From Tachypleus tridentatus (Eukaryota; Arthropoda; Merostomata; Xiphosura; Limulidae), in assembly GCF_004210375.1 (NCBI RefSeq), contig NC_134825.1, positions 43,580,348-43,644,347 on the forward strand: a DNA stretch of 64,000 bases, in the 5' to 3' direction. Position 1 is the stretch's first letter. The number at the start of each line of letters is the position of its first letter. The position numbers and the translations under genes are program-made. The notes below the pieces were generated by a model that was given only the letters and a program-made list of their open reading frames with translations, did no database searches and was not told the DNA's origin. This document shows, in pieces, positions 22,501-37,500 of this stretch.

Positions 22501-25500
22501 TTGGAGGACGCTGAGATTGGTTTTGTATTCCTTCCATGTGATCTTCAAAATACTCCGGAGGCGCCTTTGGTGAAAGCGTTCCAGCTGGTTCAGGTGTCGA
22601 CGATATGTGACCCATGTTTTAGATCCGTACAGGAGGGTGGGTATAATAACTGCCTTGTATACGAGCACCTTGATGACTGTCCTAATGTCTCGATCCTAGA
22701 AAACTTGTGTTCGGAGACGTCCAAAAGCAGCTTCTGCACATTTCAGATGATACTAGATTTCGCAGTCGATGTCTGAAGAGGATGAGAGATGGCTTCTCAG
22801 ATAGCAAAAACTTCTGACGTTTTATAGGAGCTAGTCTTGTAGCTTGACAGCAGGAGATACAGGGTTGACCGTCGCAGGTGCTGGTTGATGGAGAATCTGG
22901 GTCTTGGTCAAGCTGATAGAGAGTCTCATTCTTTGGTAGGCAAAGTCAAAAGCGTTAAGGATGTCTTAAAGCCCCTCTTTGCTGAGAGATGATACCTGAT
23001 TGTCGTCAGCATACTGTAATGTACAAAATGTTGAAAAATGATGGTTTAAAACTCATTTTAAAAGACAGAGCTCATTTTTGCCCCATTGCTCCTCCATACA
23101 ATAGAAGCTAAGTAAATAGAAAACCTTTGTGGAATAACCTACAAAAGTCATATTCTTGTAACAGTAGACTTACCGTAGTATATATTACTACCTGTTACCC
23201 CTAAACACACACACATACAACGTTTGTTGTCTTGGTAAAGTACAGACTTATATGACTGTACAATTACACGAACAGAAACTAATTCAGACGAAAATAATTC
23301 TAAATGTCCTGTAGTTCGTTTATTGCTCATTCCTGCTACACATGTGCCACACTTTATGATGTTAATGTAAAATGGGAACCAGATTTATATAGTTTTTGTA
23401 TTATTTTTCGAAGAATCACCGGCTCTCCAGGAAATTTCACTGTGTTCCAGTGCATCAAACTTTCTCAATTGAAATAAGTTATTTCAATCAGTATGACTGA
23501 CAAACCTTCCATCCTTCTCTATAGCCCATCAATGAAGAGAGCTTCATGAAAGTTGACTCATGGTGGGGTAGAGTCAATTTCAAGATCATGATCTTATCTG
23601 TCAGTTCAAAAAATAAAGGAAAGGTTGTTCTCCCACTTAGCAGAACGTAGTGGTCATTCAGATATCTTATTGCTAACATTCAAGTAGAAGTTACCATCAA
23701 ACATCAATTGAAAGTGTATGGAATTGGCCTTAGAAAGATTTCAAAGTGAAAACTATTCAGTTTTTCAGAAGGGGCAGTCTTTCCCTTAGACTCTCCTCCT
23801 TAGGTGCCAGACCCGAAATAGCTAGGTGATCAGAGCACACGACTCACAAGTCTGAGGATCGTGGGTTCGAATTCTCGTCACACTAAACATGTTTACCCTT
23901 TAAGTCGCGGGGGCGTTGTAAAGTGACGGTCAATTGTACTATTCGTCAGTAAAGTAGCGCAAGAGTTGGCAGTGGGTAGTGATTACTAGCTGCCCTCCCT
24001 CTAGTCTTACGGTGCTAAATAGGAGAGTGAGCGTAATTTAGAACAAACAAGCAGATCCTTAGGTGCCTTTCTCATATCCATTCATTTGTATTCTTCCATC
24101 CCTTCTGTAAAATCTTGGCTTCACTGATTTACCGGTATTTGTGTCTATTATAATACATGACTTCTAATATTTTTGAACCGAGGTTCATTATGTACTTACG
24201 GTAACAAAAAATAGAAAGCACTTCTTGAAAAAGGGTACAGCACGTAAGTCCAAGAGCCTCATCACTTCTTATACAGCTACTTATTTTAGAAACAAAATTT
24301 TATAAAGGTGGGAAAACTGATAAACACTCATAATCAACGAACGTACCAAATAAAAACAAAAACATCACTTCCGATGTCGTAGCTTTGACATAAAACATCT
24401 GAACTCAGACTTCAATTTAGAGAAGCGTAAGGAAGAATATTAAACAGCACTACCATAAACATTCTTGATACAAAAAGTTCACCAAAGAAGATGTGGTAGT
24501 TGGTAGTGTATTTTGATATAAGCTTCAATTATTGTACCGTAGACAATGGGTACACAGTAGAAAGTTCCTAATGTCTTTGGAACTAGGTTTTGATATTTTG
24601 AAAACGTACCTTGCGGTTTAGCAACTTATGCTTTTGACAATAACGATTAAAGGTAGAGATCGTTTATTTTTCTAAGTAATTTACTTTTTTTGTGTTTCTC
24701 TTAATACTAGGAGAGTTGGATAATGAGACGATAACAATGATAGAAATGCCGCGTTGTGGGGTGAAAGATAAAGTTGGTCACAGCAACTCGGCCAGAAGGA
24801 AACGATACGCCTTACAAGGTCAGTATGTGTGTCTTATAGCAAAGTCACATCAGGCTATCTGTTGACAAGGTAAGTAAAGCCTCATTTTAGTTTCGTTAGT
24901 TCAGTCTTACTCCTTCATATTTCAGGTTTTTAGTCTGTCGAGAACTATGACTGTTATTTCTATAAGATAAAGTTGGAAATGTTTAGAAGGATAATACTCT
25001 ATATGATGTATCAACGAATCATATTGTTCTTCCAAATTCTGAAGGTCGAAAACTGTGGTTCTCCATTGTTCTCAATTCCTGTGCCGAAACTAACTTTTCT
25101 AATTCAAGCTTGTCATCTCCAATCGAGTTTTTATCGCTGTGTAGCTAAGTGGTTCTCTGTCCCCCTTTGTTCCTTCGATTTTACTAACTAAAATGATACC
25201 CAATCTAATTATATAACCAAAAAGATAGCGCATCCTCCGTTTCCTTTTCTTCGCTATATGTTACAATACTTTCTCATTAGTTTTTCTGTCTATGTAGCTG
25301 ATCTTTATTATTAGTCTATAACCCTATATTTAAAATGCTGTCAAATTTCGTTTTGTTTCAGCAGTTAGCAGATGAGATCTGTTTTCACACAATATTTATA
25401 TAGCTGTACTAGTAGTCTGCAATATTTTAGTAGTCTATATTATCTATACTTATGCTCAAAATTGCTGTTTTCCACATAACTGATTTAAGTTAGTTTTAAT

Positions 25501-28500
25501 ATAGTATTTTTAAACACCTACGTATCTTGTGGCCATTTCACTATTTATCATCAACAACGAAACAGAACTGAAGGACAAAAAGACCATATTCAATCAGTTC
25601 TGTTACTACCTATATCACATAGATTATTTAAAATATTTACCCACATTTTATGGAGTGTAACAAACATTTATAGTTAGCATATTAATCCAGAGTTTATATT
25701 AACTGAGTACCCGTTCCTTGAAGGGAAGTCATGTAAATTCATGATAAATAAAAGGTTATTTTAAAACATAAAAAGTTGCTTCCCTTATATGTAATTGTAA
25801 AGATATATATGCAAAAACGCCCATAAAAACTGCAAGACACAAAATGTGAAGTTGCTAGTTTGCATGTGCTTCTCCATGTACACAATAAACATCCATACCA
25901 AATTTTGTGGTAAAGTAGTGGTAAAAAACGCCAATAAAAAATCAAAACTGAAAATTTGTATGTAACCCGCATGGATCTAATGAACCTCCATGACAATGTT
26001 GGTAAACATACATCAACACTCTGTGAAGTAGTTACACAGACATAGAACAAACAACAGACAGTACTATTACATTTATATAGATATATTATTATAATATAAA
26101 GTCAATCAAGCTACGGATAGTCGTGAACAAAGCGTGTAAAACCATCCGGACCTACACTGTTTGTATGCATTAGGAATGGTTGTACTTATTTCAACTACGC
26201 TTGTTTCATGAATAATACGCATAATGTAACCATTTGCTGGTTTGAGTAAATTATAGAACACACTTGGTCATAACGTTATGCCTCTTAACTTGTGAATATA
26301 ATACCAACGTTGTCAGGATTAAATACACAACTATGGATACTGGGATGGAAATTTGCACAAAAAGACAACTTAACTGTAACAGTAAATCTGTACGGAGTCC
26401 ACCTTTACCTCGAGTGGATACAACAGAACTGACCAGTGTATGTAAAAACGGCTGGTATAGATAGAGAAAGCACTATGTAGAGGAGCGAACAACGTTTTTT
26501 TTTTACATATATAATTTTCTCTACAAGTGGGTTTTCCCGTCATCGCGGAGAATTGACCAATGTTTCATTATACAAAATGTAAACAGTAAAATAAATATGT
26601 TAGGAAATAATTAGTAACGTTTTCAAAACAACTAGTTTATAAACCGATAAGACTATCAGGTGATGTAAAACTCATTCATATGCAAATATAGACAAACTCA
26701 CTCACCTTTACTTTATGTTTCTACTCAAATTCTTTATACTAAGACACATATGGACCTTTCAGAATCGCCGTTTGTTTTTCAAGAAAAATCTTTGAATCAG
26801 ATATATTATAACGAAAGTCACTGGCCTTGAGATCTTGAATTCCATAAGTACAAAAAAACGGGTGCAATCGATTAGATTCGTTTCAATTATACCTCTTCGC
26901 ACGAGGTTTAAAACAATAAAAAATGGTCTGATTAACTTAAATTTTACTTACTAAAGTCACGTCAGAGGTATATAAGCAAGGTAACTGTATTAACGTTAAC
27001 TACAAATTATTAATGTCTTGAAATAGTTTACCGTTTCTCGACTGACAAGTATCTATAAGTTGTTATTCTTTTGAGTATACATATATAAATTCAATAACTT
27101 AACCTGTGAACTTTCTAGGCAGCAAATGGAGGGTTTCCAATCTAACCTACCGCATCAGTAAATATCCCAGTCGAATTAAGGACCATTTGAAAGTGGACAA
27201 GGAGATCGAAAAAGCTTTCAAGGTAAACATCATCTCGTTCAGAGACTTTATAAACTTACCACTTAACTTATAACTAAATATTTCTGTTTATTTTTTATCT
27301 GTTACAATTATTATTGCTACGTAAGATCATTCGAAGTTATAAGCGCCAAAACTTTATATTCTAGAATCTAGATGGAGGACTGTCTTCTCTTCTTTAAGGA
27401 TATTAATACAGAAAACTGATCGAAGAAATAATATCTTGTTAATCAAACTTTAAACGTGTTGAAGATCATGAAAAGTTTGACCCTTTTCTCGAATCTGCAT
27501 TAAATAAATTATTTATTGAATAATAAATGTATTTCTAATGAAAGTTTTTATTTCAAAAATCTATAATCGCGAAATCATTTAAGTTGCATAGATGTACAGA
27601 AACTTGCTTGTTAAATGTTTGTTTTAACATTTGTTATGTGTAAGTGTGTTAGTTGAACTAACGACGATTTCCAAAGCTAATACTATATCATCCTCGTCAT
27701 TATACTTCTCAATATTTACTAAAGCTGTTTTTAATCATTACATTTCATTACTAATTGAAAAGATTATTGTAAATACAGTAAAGATGTCGTCGCTAATTGG
27801 AGAGCATTATTCTAATTGCAGTTTATTCCTGTTATTAACATCGTAAGATACTTTCGTAGAATAATAGTCTGTTCTCCTCCATTACTACTTTCAATTCAAG
27901 AGATCTATAATTCCTTTATTGCTTTAAAATGCGTGTATCAATAAAAAGTAGAAACAGTTACATTTGTACACAACATTCTGTATTTTTGTACAGATTTGGA
28001 GTGATGCCACATCCTTGAAATTCATACCAAAAAAGAGCGGGCGGGTCCATATTGATATAATGTTTGAAAGAGGTGAACACGGTGATGGTGATCCTTTTGA
28101 TGGTCCTGGGAAAACCTTGGCTCATGCTTTTTTTCCCCAGTATGGTGGAGATGCACATTTTGATGATGAAGAAAAGTGGTCCACAGGCTCTTACTTTGGT
28201 ATGTATTCGTAGCATACATTCCCTCCTTTTGGTGAAATTACTAGGTCTTAGTACCTTACAAAATCCACTTAGGTAATTTAAGAATATCAGTAAATTATTT
28301 CAACGGAAGTAACTTTCAGTTGTTTCTCGAAAGTACATCAGAAGTATAACGAGTATTTTTTTTACTGTATTTCTTGATTATGCTTCAAACATTTTGCTAA
28401 CTGAAGCAGTGAAGAATGAATGTCTTCATAGAAAATGTGTAAGAGATTATAAATTAAGATTCTGAAGTAAGGTTTAAAAGTTAGCAGTGACAGTTTGGAG

Positions 28501-31500
28501 CTTTTGTATGATTAAGCAAACTAGGATAAATCATGCTGAGAAAATTTACCTTTCAGGAACAAATGTATTTCAAGTTGCTGCCCATGAATTTGGTCATTCC
28601 TTAGGATTATCACATTCAGATGTTAAACAGGCACTGATGGCACCCTTCTATCGAGGGTACGACCCAAATTATAAGTTGGACGAGGATGATATGCTAGCAA
28701 TTCAAGCACTTTATGGTAAGCAACATATTAACCAGAGGTAAATACATGTACCAGCAGACAATAAAACTTCAGTGTGACACCATTCACCGATAGAGGTACC
28801 TATTTTAACAACAAGCACCGTGTTTTGGAGAAATGACAAAATAATAAGAGTATATAGATTCTTTGAGATAGAGATCTATTAAGATATCTAAAAAGTTCTT
28901 GATTATATTACGTTGGAAAAAGTAAATGATGTATAGCGTGTACACTGACTTTGATTCAAATATTTCATTTTGATTGACTTGAGAACAAATAACGTGAGCA
29001 ACTTTAACATGTTGCAGTATTTCTTGTATTCTTGCCCAATCCCAGTGTCTACTCTTTTTTTTTTTCTATTCGAGCTTGTAATCATGCGATACTCTTGAAT
29101 AAAATCGGTTTGATAATTCTAAAAAAAATAGAGAAAATTCTCAATAAACATGACAGTTGAAATGTTTAGGCAGAATTAGATTGAATTAATTTATTTGGCT
29201 TTATTCTTGTTTTTATTAGCCATATTTTTGTGTGTCATCAATACCAGGTGTGGGGTGCACGTATATCAGATTCTAGTTTATTACTCGTCAGGATCTCTAC
29301 CAGCCTATTGTCAAATTGAATTTTTTAGGCAGGATTAGGGTAAATTAATCTATAAGACCTTGAACGTGGTGAAATACATCAGTCAAAAGGGTTTTACCTC
29401 CCGAGTCCAAAATTTTTATTAAATTTCACATAGACCAAGAGATAACGGAGCTATCAGTTAAAGTTTGTACTTGTAAAAAAAATAAAACAAACTTATTATC
29501 GAAGTCATTCTATGAGCCACGGCTAATAATTTTTCAGACGATTTATTCACAAAAGTATTCAGTGTCATTAATTCTATTTCCAATATTTATATGAATTTAA
29601 CTTTGTAATATTTCTGTATGATATACTTCAAGTAATATATACTGCCAACCAATCAGCCTTATGGAATAGTCATGTAAGATGTATTTTAAATACAAATTAG
29701 TTATTTGGTTTTTGATACTAGGTCTGGTTTGCATACGTATACATATAAATAAAAAGCTACAAGCTATATATCAATGGGAATTCTAATTTGGACAATATAG
29801 TAAAGAATACTTGATATTTTTTCACTTCACTCATTTTATGACAAAGTTTTACTTCCGTTACACAATAAATACACAAATACCTCACCTCACTGAAATAACC
29901 TAAAAGAGAGAGTTAATCAATTTTTGAAATGAATATATATATATATAATGAAATTTAAAGTGTATTTTCCTTTGTGTTGCTTTAAATTTACACTTAGAAA
30001 TTTCCCATCACTGAACTGCGATTTATAAATTGTTTTAACGTTTATAGTTAGTCTATCAGTTACAAATTAACTGATTTCAGTATATGGATTGCTTCGATTC
30101 TGTGTTAACGATAAAGATAAGATTCTGAAACACAATTCGATATTCCTTTCTATATGAGGAAGTAATGTTTGCGGTCTATAGGCACCCGCACTGACGAGAA
30201 AAAGGATGATGCAAAACCTGATGGTGAAGAGGATCACACTTCTTCTTCGCATCCCGACACCAGTGACGCTCCAGATCTCTGTCAAGATTCTTCAATAGAT
30301 GCTGTGACAAAGACAAAGAATGGCAAAACTTATGTATTTAAAGGTGGGTATACTAAGATTAATCGTTCATTGTGACAACGATGTTCCAAGTCTCGTTTTA
30401 CCCTTAGAAATGTGTACTCATGCAACGATTGTGCTTATTCTGATGACCATGGTTATTTTATTGCTCGACAATGCGATTTCCTTTGGAACAAACAATTGCA
30501 ACAAAATAATTAGGTCAATCAACGAATAGTAATCTCAATAAACCTTTTGTAAACACTCCACAGTGTGTGGAAGCAAGCTTACAAGACCGCATTTAAGCTA
30601 ATTGAAAGCATAATAAATCCATTAAAGTTACATCGAGGGTCTCGAAAAGTATGTGCTCGAAAGGAATTTTCGTAATTCCATTTTCTTTTTTCATCGTTTT
30701 TTGAAAACAGTTGTTCAAATAGAAATGTGACTGGATGCTAGTTGGCCTTCTGTAATATAAAATCCGTGTGCATTACCAGAAGACATATAAATCTTCATCG
30801 TAGTGACTTATTGGGTTGGAGAATGCCATTTGTGGGTACGATGATTGCTCGGGATCAGTTTGTGTGTTTTTCAGAACCCGTTGATGCCATAAAGGCACCG
30901 CTGAGCAAGATCTTCTGCCACATGGAGAACAATTATAGTCTCTATTCTTCAAACACTGTGCCATTTAGGTTTAGGTATTTTAACAACATTGCTCTACGAA
31001 AATTTATTTTGGGAAAGCTTATAAATTATAAATCGACTCGTGGCAACACTGTGTGGTCAGGACATTTCCCTAATCAAAATGTTGTGGTACTTTACATTTG
31101 AAGCGACATGTCGCTGTAGTAACAGGTCAAGGACGAATAGCCTGTTTAATACTTTGATACAAGAACCTTCAGTAAAGACAGTTGGTATGAGTGTTACTTA
31201 AAAATATATCGTTGATACAACACTTTACATAAATAGAACATAAAGAAAATATTCAAAAAATAAGAATACAAATTCATTCATGAGATGAGTATATCACAAA
31301 TGAAATAAAAGTTTCGTTTAGTATTACCATTTTTATTCTTAGGTATTGATCGTTTCAAAACTATTTCATTGCCCTTAGTTTCAAAAGCATGATCATGGTA
31401 GAATGATAAGGGGGCGTTCAGAATAGTTTTAACCATATAATAAAATACTGCGCATGAGTAAAAAAAAAAAAAAAAAAGATGAAATTACTAATATTCCTTA

Positions 31501-34500
31501 TGTTCATCGTAACAGACGATCATTCTTTGTTTGTTTTGAATTTCGCGCAACGCTACTGGAGGACTATCTGCGTTAACCGTCCCTAATTTAGCAGTGTAAG
31601 ACTGGAAGGAAGGCAGCTAGTCATCACCACCCACCACCGACTCTTGGGTTGCTCTTTTACCAACGAATAGTGGGATTGACCGTCATATTATAACGCCCCC
31701 ACGTCTGAAAGGGCAAGCATGTTTGTTGCAACCGGGATTCGAACCCGCGACCCTCAGATTATGAGTCGAAACCTTTAACACGCTTGGCCATGCCAGGCTA
31801 CATACTATCAATGAAATATTTCCTACACACTAGAAATGCTGTCTGAATGGATTAATCTATAGCTTATTTTAAGGATCAGTCAATAATCGTGAAAATGGCA
31901 GTTTTAAATTTGAATTAAAAAGTGAAAACGTTTATTTTTCTAATTTAATGTATAATATAAAGAACTGACCAAACATTAGTTTAGATCAAAACTAATTAGT
32001 AGGTAATGCGATTTATTACAATATTGGTAACATTTGTTTGTATCTTGTTATGTAACTCATATTTTATTAGAGAAACTGTAATTAACGAAGTAATGGAGCT
32101 ACAAATAATTTGGCGCATAAATAATTTCCAAAAATGTGTTTAATAGTGTGATGGATAATTCGAATCTGTGGTGTTGAGATGAATACTTTATAAAATAACT
32201 ATTTTTCTGTAAGGTGAAAATCCTGAAGAATATTGAAAGTTTTTTATCAATAGTTGAGTTCCTTTGATGTCTTTACGCCTATGTTTTTCACAGTAGTAGT
32301 GTTGATACAGGAGTAACTTGTATCATCTTTATTGCGAAATTTATAAATTAGAGAAGATGTGTAAAAAAGTAAACATGTCTTTTTTATAGATGAATTTTAT
32401 TGGCAAATTAAAGACGATGAGATTGCAGATGGCTATCCACGACGAATTTCTGATGACTGGGGCGGGCTACCTGGTTATTTGGATGGTGTCTTGACGTGGT
32501 CTGATGGGAAAACTTTCTTTTTCAAAGTAAGTAAACTACGTCTATTATTCGTTTAAAAATCTTAGTTTTAGAGACCAAACAAAATATTATGCAGATTTCA
32601 TAAACAGTTTGCTCGATCGCCAGAGTTGTGAACAAACTGAAATGCAAAATCAACAAAAAACATTGAATTGTTAATGGAGCATTTCAAAAATACATTTACA
32701 TTTTTTTTATGAAGTTGTTGCTCGCATTACAAAATAATGCATTTAAAATATTTACCAGTCTGTTAGTTGGTCGTTAAACAATTTATATTATACAGTGAAA
32801 GAGAGTACTTAAAAGTAACATGTTTATATCTGACATTCTGAGTATTTATTTGGCATGAAATAAATTAGTAACACATTTTAAAAAATGGAAAAAAAGTTTT
32901 ATTTGCCCTAACATATGGTTATTTTAATTTAACTTTTAATATACTTTTAGGATGACAAATATTGGCGGTTCCGAAATAAACAAATGAATACTGGCTACCC
33001 TAAAAAAATTAGTGTTGGTTTCGAGGGTATTCCTGACAATATTGATGCCGTTTTCGTGTGGAGCGGAAATGGGAAAACGTACTTTTTCAAGGGTAAGAGT
33101 TTCGTGTAATTTTGTTACTGGCAATTTCCAACTGAATTTTCTCAATTATTATAAGTCTTACATTTGTGCTATATATGATGCCTCGTTTCACAGTCATCAG
33201 TATAACATTTGGTTAATATACAAAAACTACTTATATTGGTATAACATAGGCCTAGTGAATACCAGTAGAACTACATTTCAACCGTACTTCTCAGTTATAT
33301 ATATCAGTTTAAAAAAAAAAAAATTAGTACAAGCACCCATACATACAACATTAACAAACTACTGCTCCATGGTTTGGTAACTTGATTAAGAAAAAGATAA
33401 TAGTTGGAAATAAAGAAATCATAATCGCATAGTAAAGATACCTAGGCTGGTCAACAAGAGACAAAGAGGGCCACATGTGCCTTCAAAATTTCTATGGAAA
33501 AGGTTGCTTTATATGGACCTGAATGGAATTTAAAGTGAAGAAGTCTGTAAAAAAAGTGGGATCTGAATCATCACTTTCTTCTGAAATACCACTTTCTGAA
33601 CTAGGAGTAACCCTAGAGATATCTCAGAGATTTGTAATGAAATACACAATATTATTTAAAGCTAATTAAATGTGATATTGTTCATAAAATATAGTTAATA
33701 GATTTTGGGGCTTAAAATACCCAACTCTTTAGATAGGTGATCAATAAAACCCAATAAGTCATGAGGTATAAGAGGTTAGAAAATAAGTAACTCCCTACTT
33801 AAAGGGTTATTTTTGTAAATGTGGAACAAGCACATGTACTCCCTAAATATAGAGTGTACAGACAGAGAAGAAATTCGAACAAACGTACACGTATTAAAAG
33901 TTCAACAAGAAAGTGAGGGTATATATATGATGGTTTATATATTTGCATATAAAAGAGATTATGGATTACATGTTTAGCAACCGTATAGGTTGTTATGTTT
34001 TTCACACTTATGATTTGAATTACGTATTAAATAGAGTAAGAGCAATAATATAAATAACATCAATAAAAAAATTGTATAAAACAGTTACTGCGGTCTAACG
34101 GGATTTTTATTGTAGTTTTAAGCTTGATAAATGCTTCGGCGTTCAAAACTAACTTTGAAAAAATGAATTTTTTCACGCCAGCATTGACGCTCTCTGATAA
34201 AAGAAACTTATCTTCCTGAACTAAATTGGCACTTGTTATAATTAAAGGAATATTTTTGTGTAGTTTTTTAAATGTTATTCTTTGGTTGTGTGACAAATAC
34301 ACCAAAAAATTATTAATACATTTCAATTCATTTATTACAACTTTTGTTTAACGTGTAAAATATAGTTTTCCTGGCTGATAATGTTAATTTTAAGTTGGTT
34401 TTCTCAAAGTTTCTCTGTGTTTGTTTGTTGTTAAGTGCAGAGCTGTTCTTACCAAGACTATAAAAACGAACTTATAGCGTTATAATTGTTCAGACTTAGC

Positions 34501-37500
34501 TTTGAGTCACTGAGTTTTTCTTAAGTGATATTTGTTTCATTTCAATTTCTTAAGTTATTAAATAGTCCTCCGCAAACGACAATATTTTTATTAAGGTTGA
34601 AATAATCTACAAGAAACTTCTGGGGTCCGTGTTAAAGAAATTGCTACTAAGTTGATTTTATTTGTACCTTTTTTTATATAATTTTATTTATTATGTCTAG
34701 CACTTTTAGCTTGAAGTGATATGTACTTTAGTGAATTATACTGATGTTTTTACTGATCACGTAATTAAGTGTGGTAAGTTTGGCCTTTTATGATTTTGGA
34801 CATTATTTTTTACTTTCTTTGAAATACTTTATTGTTTTTATCATTATATTTATCTTATGAAATATTTTGATGAATTTTTATCATGTAGGTGATAAATATT
34901 GGAGGTTTGAAAGTCGTAGCGACCCACCAGTTAGTGACCGATATCCTAGGCCTATTAGTAACTGGGAGGGTATCCCAAACGATATTGATGCTGCTTTTCA
35001 ATGGACAAATGATCGAACATATTTTTTCAAAGGAACCAGTTACTACCGCTTTAACGACCGAACTTTCACTGTGAGTATTGGCTAGAGCAGCTGCGACATT
35101 AATTTTAGAATAAGTTTTATTACGCCATCTTTTGATATTGAAGAGCAGGAAAAAACATTGCAACATAAAAACGTTAATGACATATTTATATTTTATATGG
35201 CTTCTGTCTTATATCTACCCTTCATAATGAAAACTAACTTGTAATTAATACAACATGAAAGTAATTAATAAATGAAACCAAAAGTTTGAAGTTTCACCTA
35301 CTAATTAAAACTAGTCAAAACATAAAATTTTCAGTCTAATCAAATTGAAATTAATAAAATCTAATGATTCTTCTAACGAGTGCTAAAAATATTATTGTTT
35401 AAAAACAAAATAATAGTAAATTTGCCAAATTATAAACTATTTGTAATCCATGTATGGTAAATAGAAGAATTTGTAAACGTATATATGTCCACTATTAGAT
35501 GGAGCTTTATGAACAAGCTGCGTTTCTGAACACTTGCTATTTATAGTATAAAACTGAACATTGTGTTGGTTGAAACTTTTTTTGTTCACAACAGCCGTTG
35601 GTTGATAATACTATGATTTCTTTTTACTTTAGTAACATAACGATCAATAGATTTATAACAAAGTTAGGTTTTTCTTACCAAAATATACATTTAACATTAC
35701 GTAATATAACGCACGTAGATTGTTGCTTCACAATTAGAATATAATCAGTCAATAATGAATTATAAAATTGGGTTTGTGAATCTTGTACTTGCTGACAATC
35801 TCAAAAATAATTTTAATTTTTGGGAACATTATGGAAATAAGAAACAAACTTTTAAAATAGAAAAAGAAATACTTAATACGCTGCAACTCATTAACTGTCG
35901 TTCTTTATAAATTTAGATTTTAAAGAAAACTGGTTATTTCTTTATTATAAGAACTTGAAATCAAGTGAACGTTTAATATAATGTTTCTGTGGAAGCCTTA
36001 GGCAGTAGCTGTTTGTCCATGTTGAAATGTTACCAAACATACTTCGTCTTTTTCAACTGTGGGCATTATACAGTTGAAAGTAAACTCCGCTATACGGTTA
36101 TTTATACGGTGGGTACTGCCAGCTTAATCCTTTTCTCTGTTGTACATTTCAAAATGGGAGATGACTGTGTCTGTCCTAGAGGGGGTCTGTGACAAGGCTA
36201 CTTACCTTATCGCGTGTAAAAAGTCTTTCAGGTAACAAAAACACAACAACAAAATAACTTTTAAACAAAGAACAGAAAATAAACTTATAACCATAAGAAC
36301 GTCCTGTAATGAAAAGGTAAGTAAGATTAATACACACGAGAAAATGATGAAAACTGCAGTCAGAAACTAGGTAAGTTTAAAACAGCTTACAGACGGTTCC
36401 CTTGTAATATCTTAGGTGTTTCTCGGTTCTTCTTACATAAGGCCCGGCGTGTTAAGGCGTGCGACTCGTAATCAGAGGGTCGCGGGTTCGAATCCCAGTC
36501 GCAACAAACATGCTCGCCCTTTCAGCCGTGGAAATTAATATCTAGATTTATAATATGTCACTGATAAACAGTAACACATGGAAACCATCAGTAAGTACTG
36601 TTTACCATCATGGTCAACTACCAATGCCAATAGCTCATCACTTGTTATTTTATCACCATCCGCCCCCCAGTAGCACAATCGTATATCTGCGGACTCACAC
36701 TGTTAAAAATCGCATTTCGATACCTGTGGTGGACATAGCACAGATAGTCCATTGCATAGCTTTATGCTTAAGTCTAAACAAACATAACTATCACCATCAG
36801 TGAACAAAATACTCAAGTAGATTTGTACTACGTAAAAGCAATACAACTATAGACAAGCTTAGGTAGAAATAGGTTCTTCCTCTGTACTTCATGCAACCTG
36901 GATTGTCTTCCGCTACAGTATACACTAATACTCAAACAGATTAAAATAAGATGCTGTGAAAGACATTAAGATACATTAACTATTATAGCCAATTATCAAT
37001 ATCCATGATCATGTCATGTGTTACATTACAACATCCTTATCTACAGATCAAGTTCTTTGTGCTGTTGTAAGTGGCGTTTCTGTCTTAACATATTACCGAC
37101 CTAACCATTGATGATTAAAACTAGAAAGGAGAAAACCTCACGAGACATGAACTCTCCAAGAACAAATATTCCGTTATGGCGCCAAAATTGTAACGTATTA
37201 ATTTTTTTGTGGTAGTCTCAACCACAAGTGAATCATAATTAGCTGTTAATACAATAACAGGTGGTTTTAAGAATATGTTTCAAAGTGTGGGTATATAAAA
37301 AGAAATAAAGACTAAACACGGTTGAGTAACTTTGAAACAACAAAGAGAAGAACATTACTCATACTTAAAGTTAAATTGCGTTGTGACTTTTAGCAGGACA
37401 CTGAGTCCTTGTCACTCCAAGTTCAGGTTTGGTTTCTTTGTAGGACATCAACAATAGAAGATCCATACCACTTTATGGTTGCTAAGAGAGGTAGCCAGAA

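Larger units (their letters stand above)
17233..24710 (+). other. MMP intron 2
   Basis: This 7.5-kb intron contains an inverted pair of SINE-A heads (18828-18913), the minisatellite array (about 20100-21850), the LINE remnant (22069-23020) and a SINE-A (23810-24050). In 17240-18560 and 19000-20060 I see nothing recognisable; the open frames there are short and unlike known proteins. Confidence 0.85.
24819..27118 (+). other. MMP intron 3
   Basis: This intron starts with a SINE-C fragment 9 bp after the donor. It also holds a dispersed repeat with a second copy near 5.1-5.4 kb (25740-26035) and a repeat with the motif GCGAACAACGTTT (26432-26560) shared with 18569-18695. The rest shows nothing recognisable. 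Confidence 0.8.

Noticed and set aside
22324-22776. 150-codon + strand open frame
   Set aside because: It is antisense to the LINE reverse-transcriptase relic, whose motifs read clearly on the minus strand.
27958-28219. Minus-strand and second-frame open frames over MMP exon 5
   Set aside because: They are shadows of the strongly matrixin-like exon on the + strand and show no similarity of their own.
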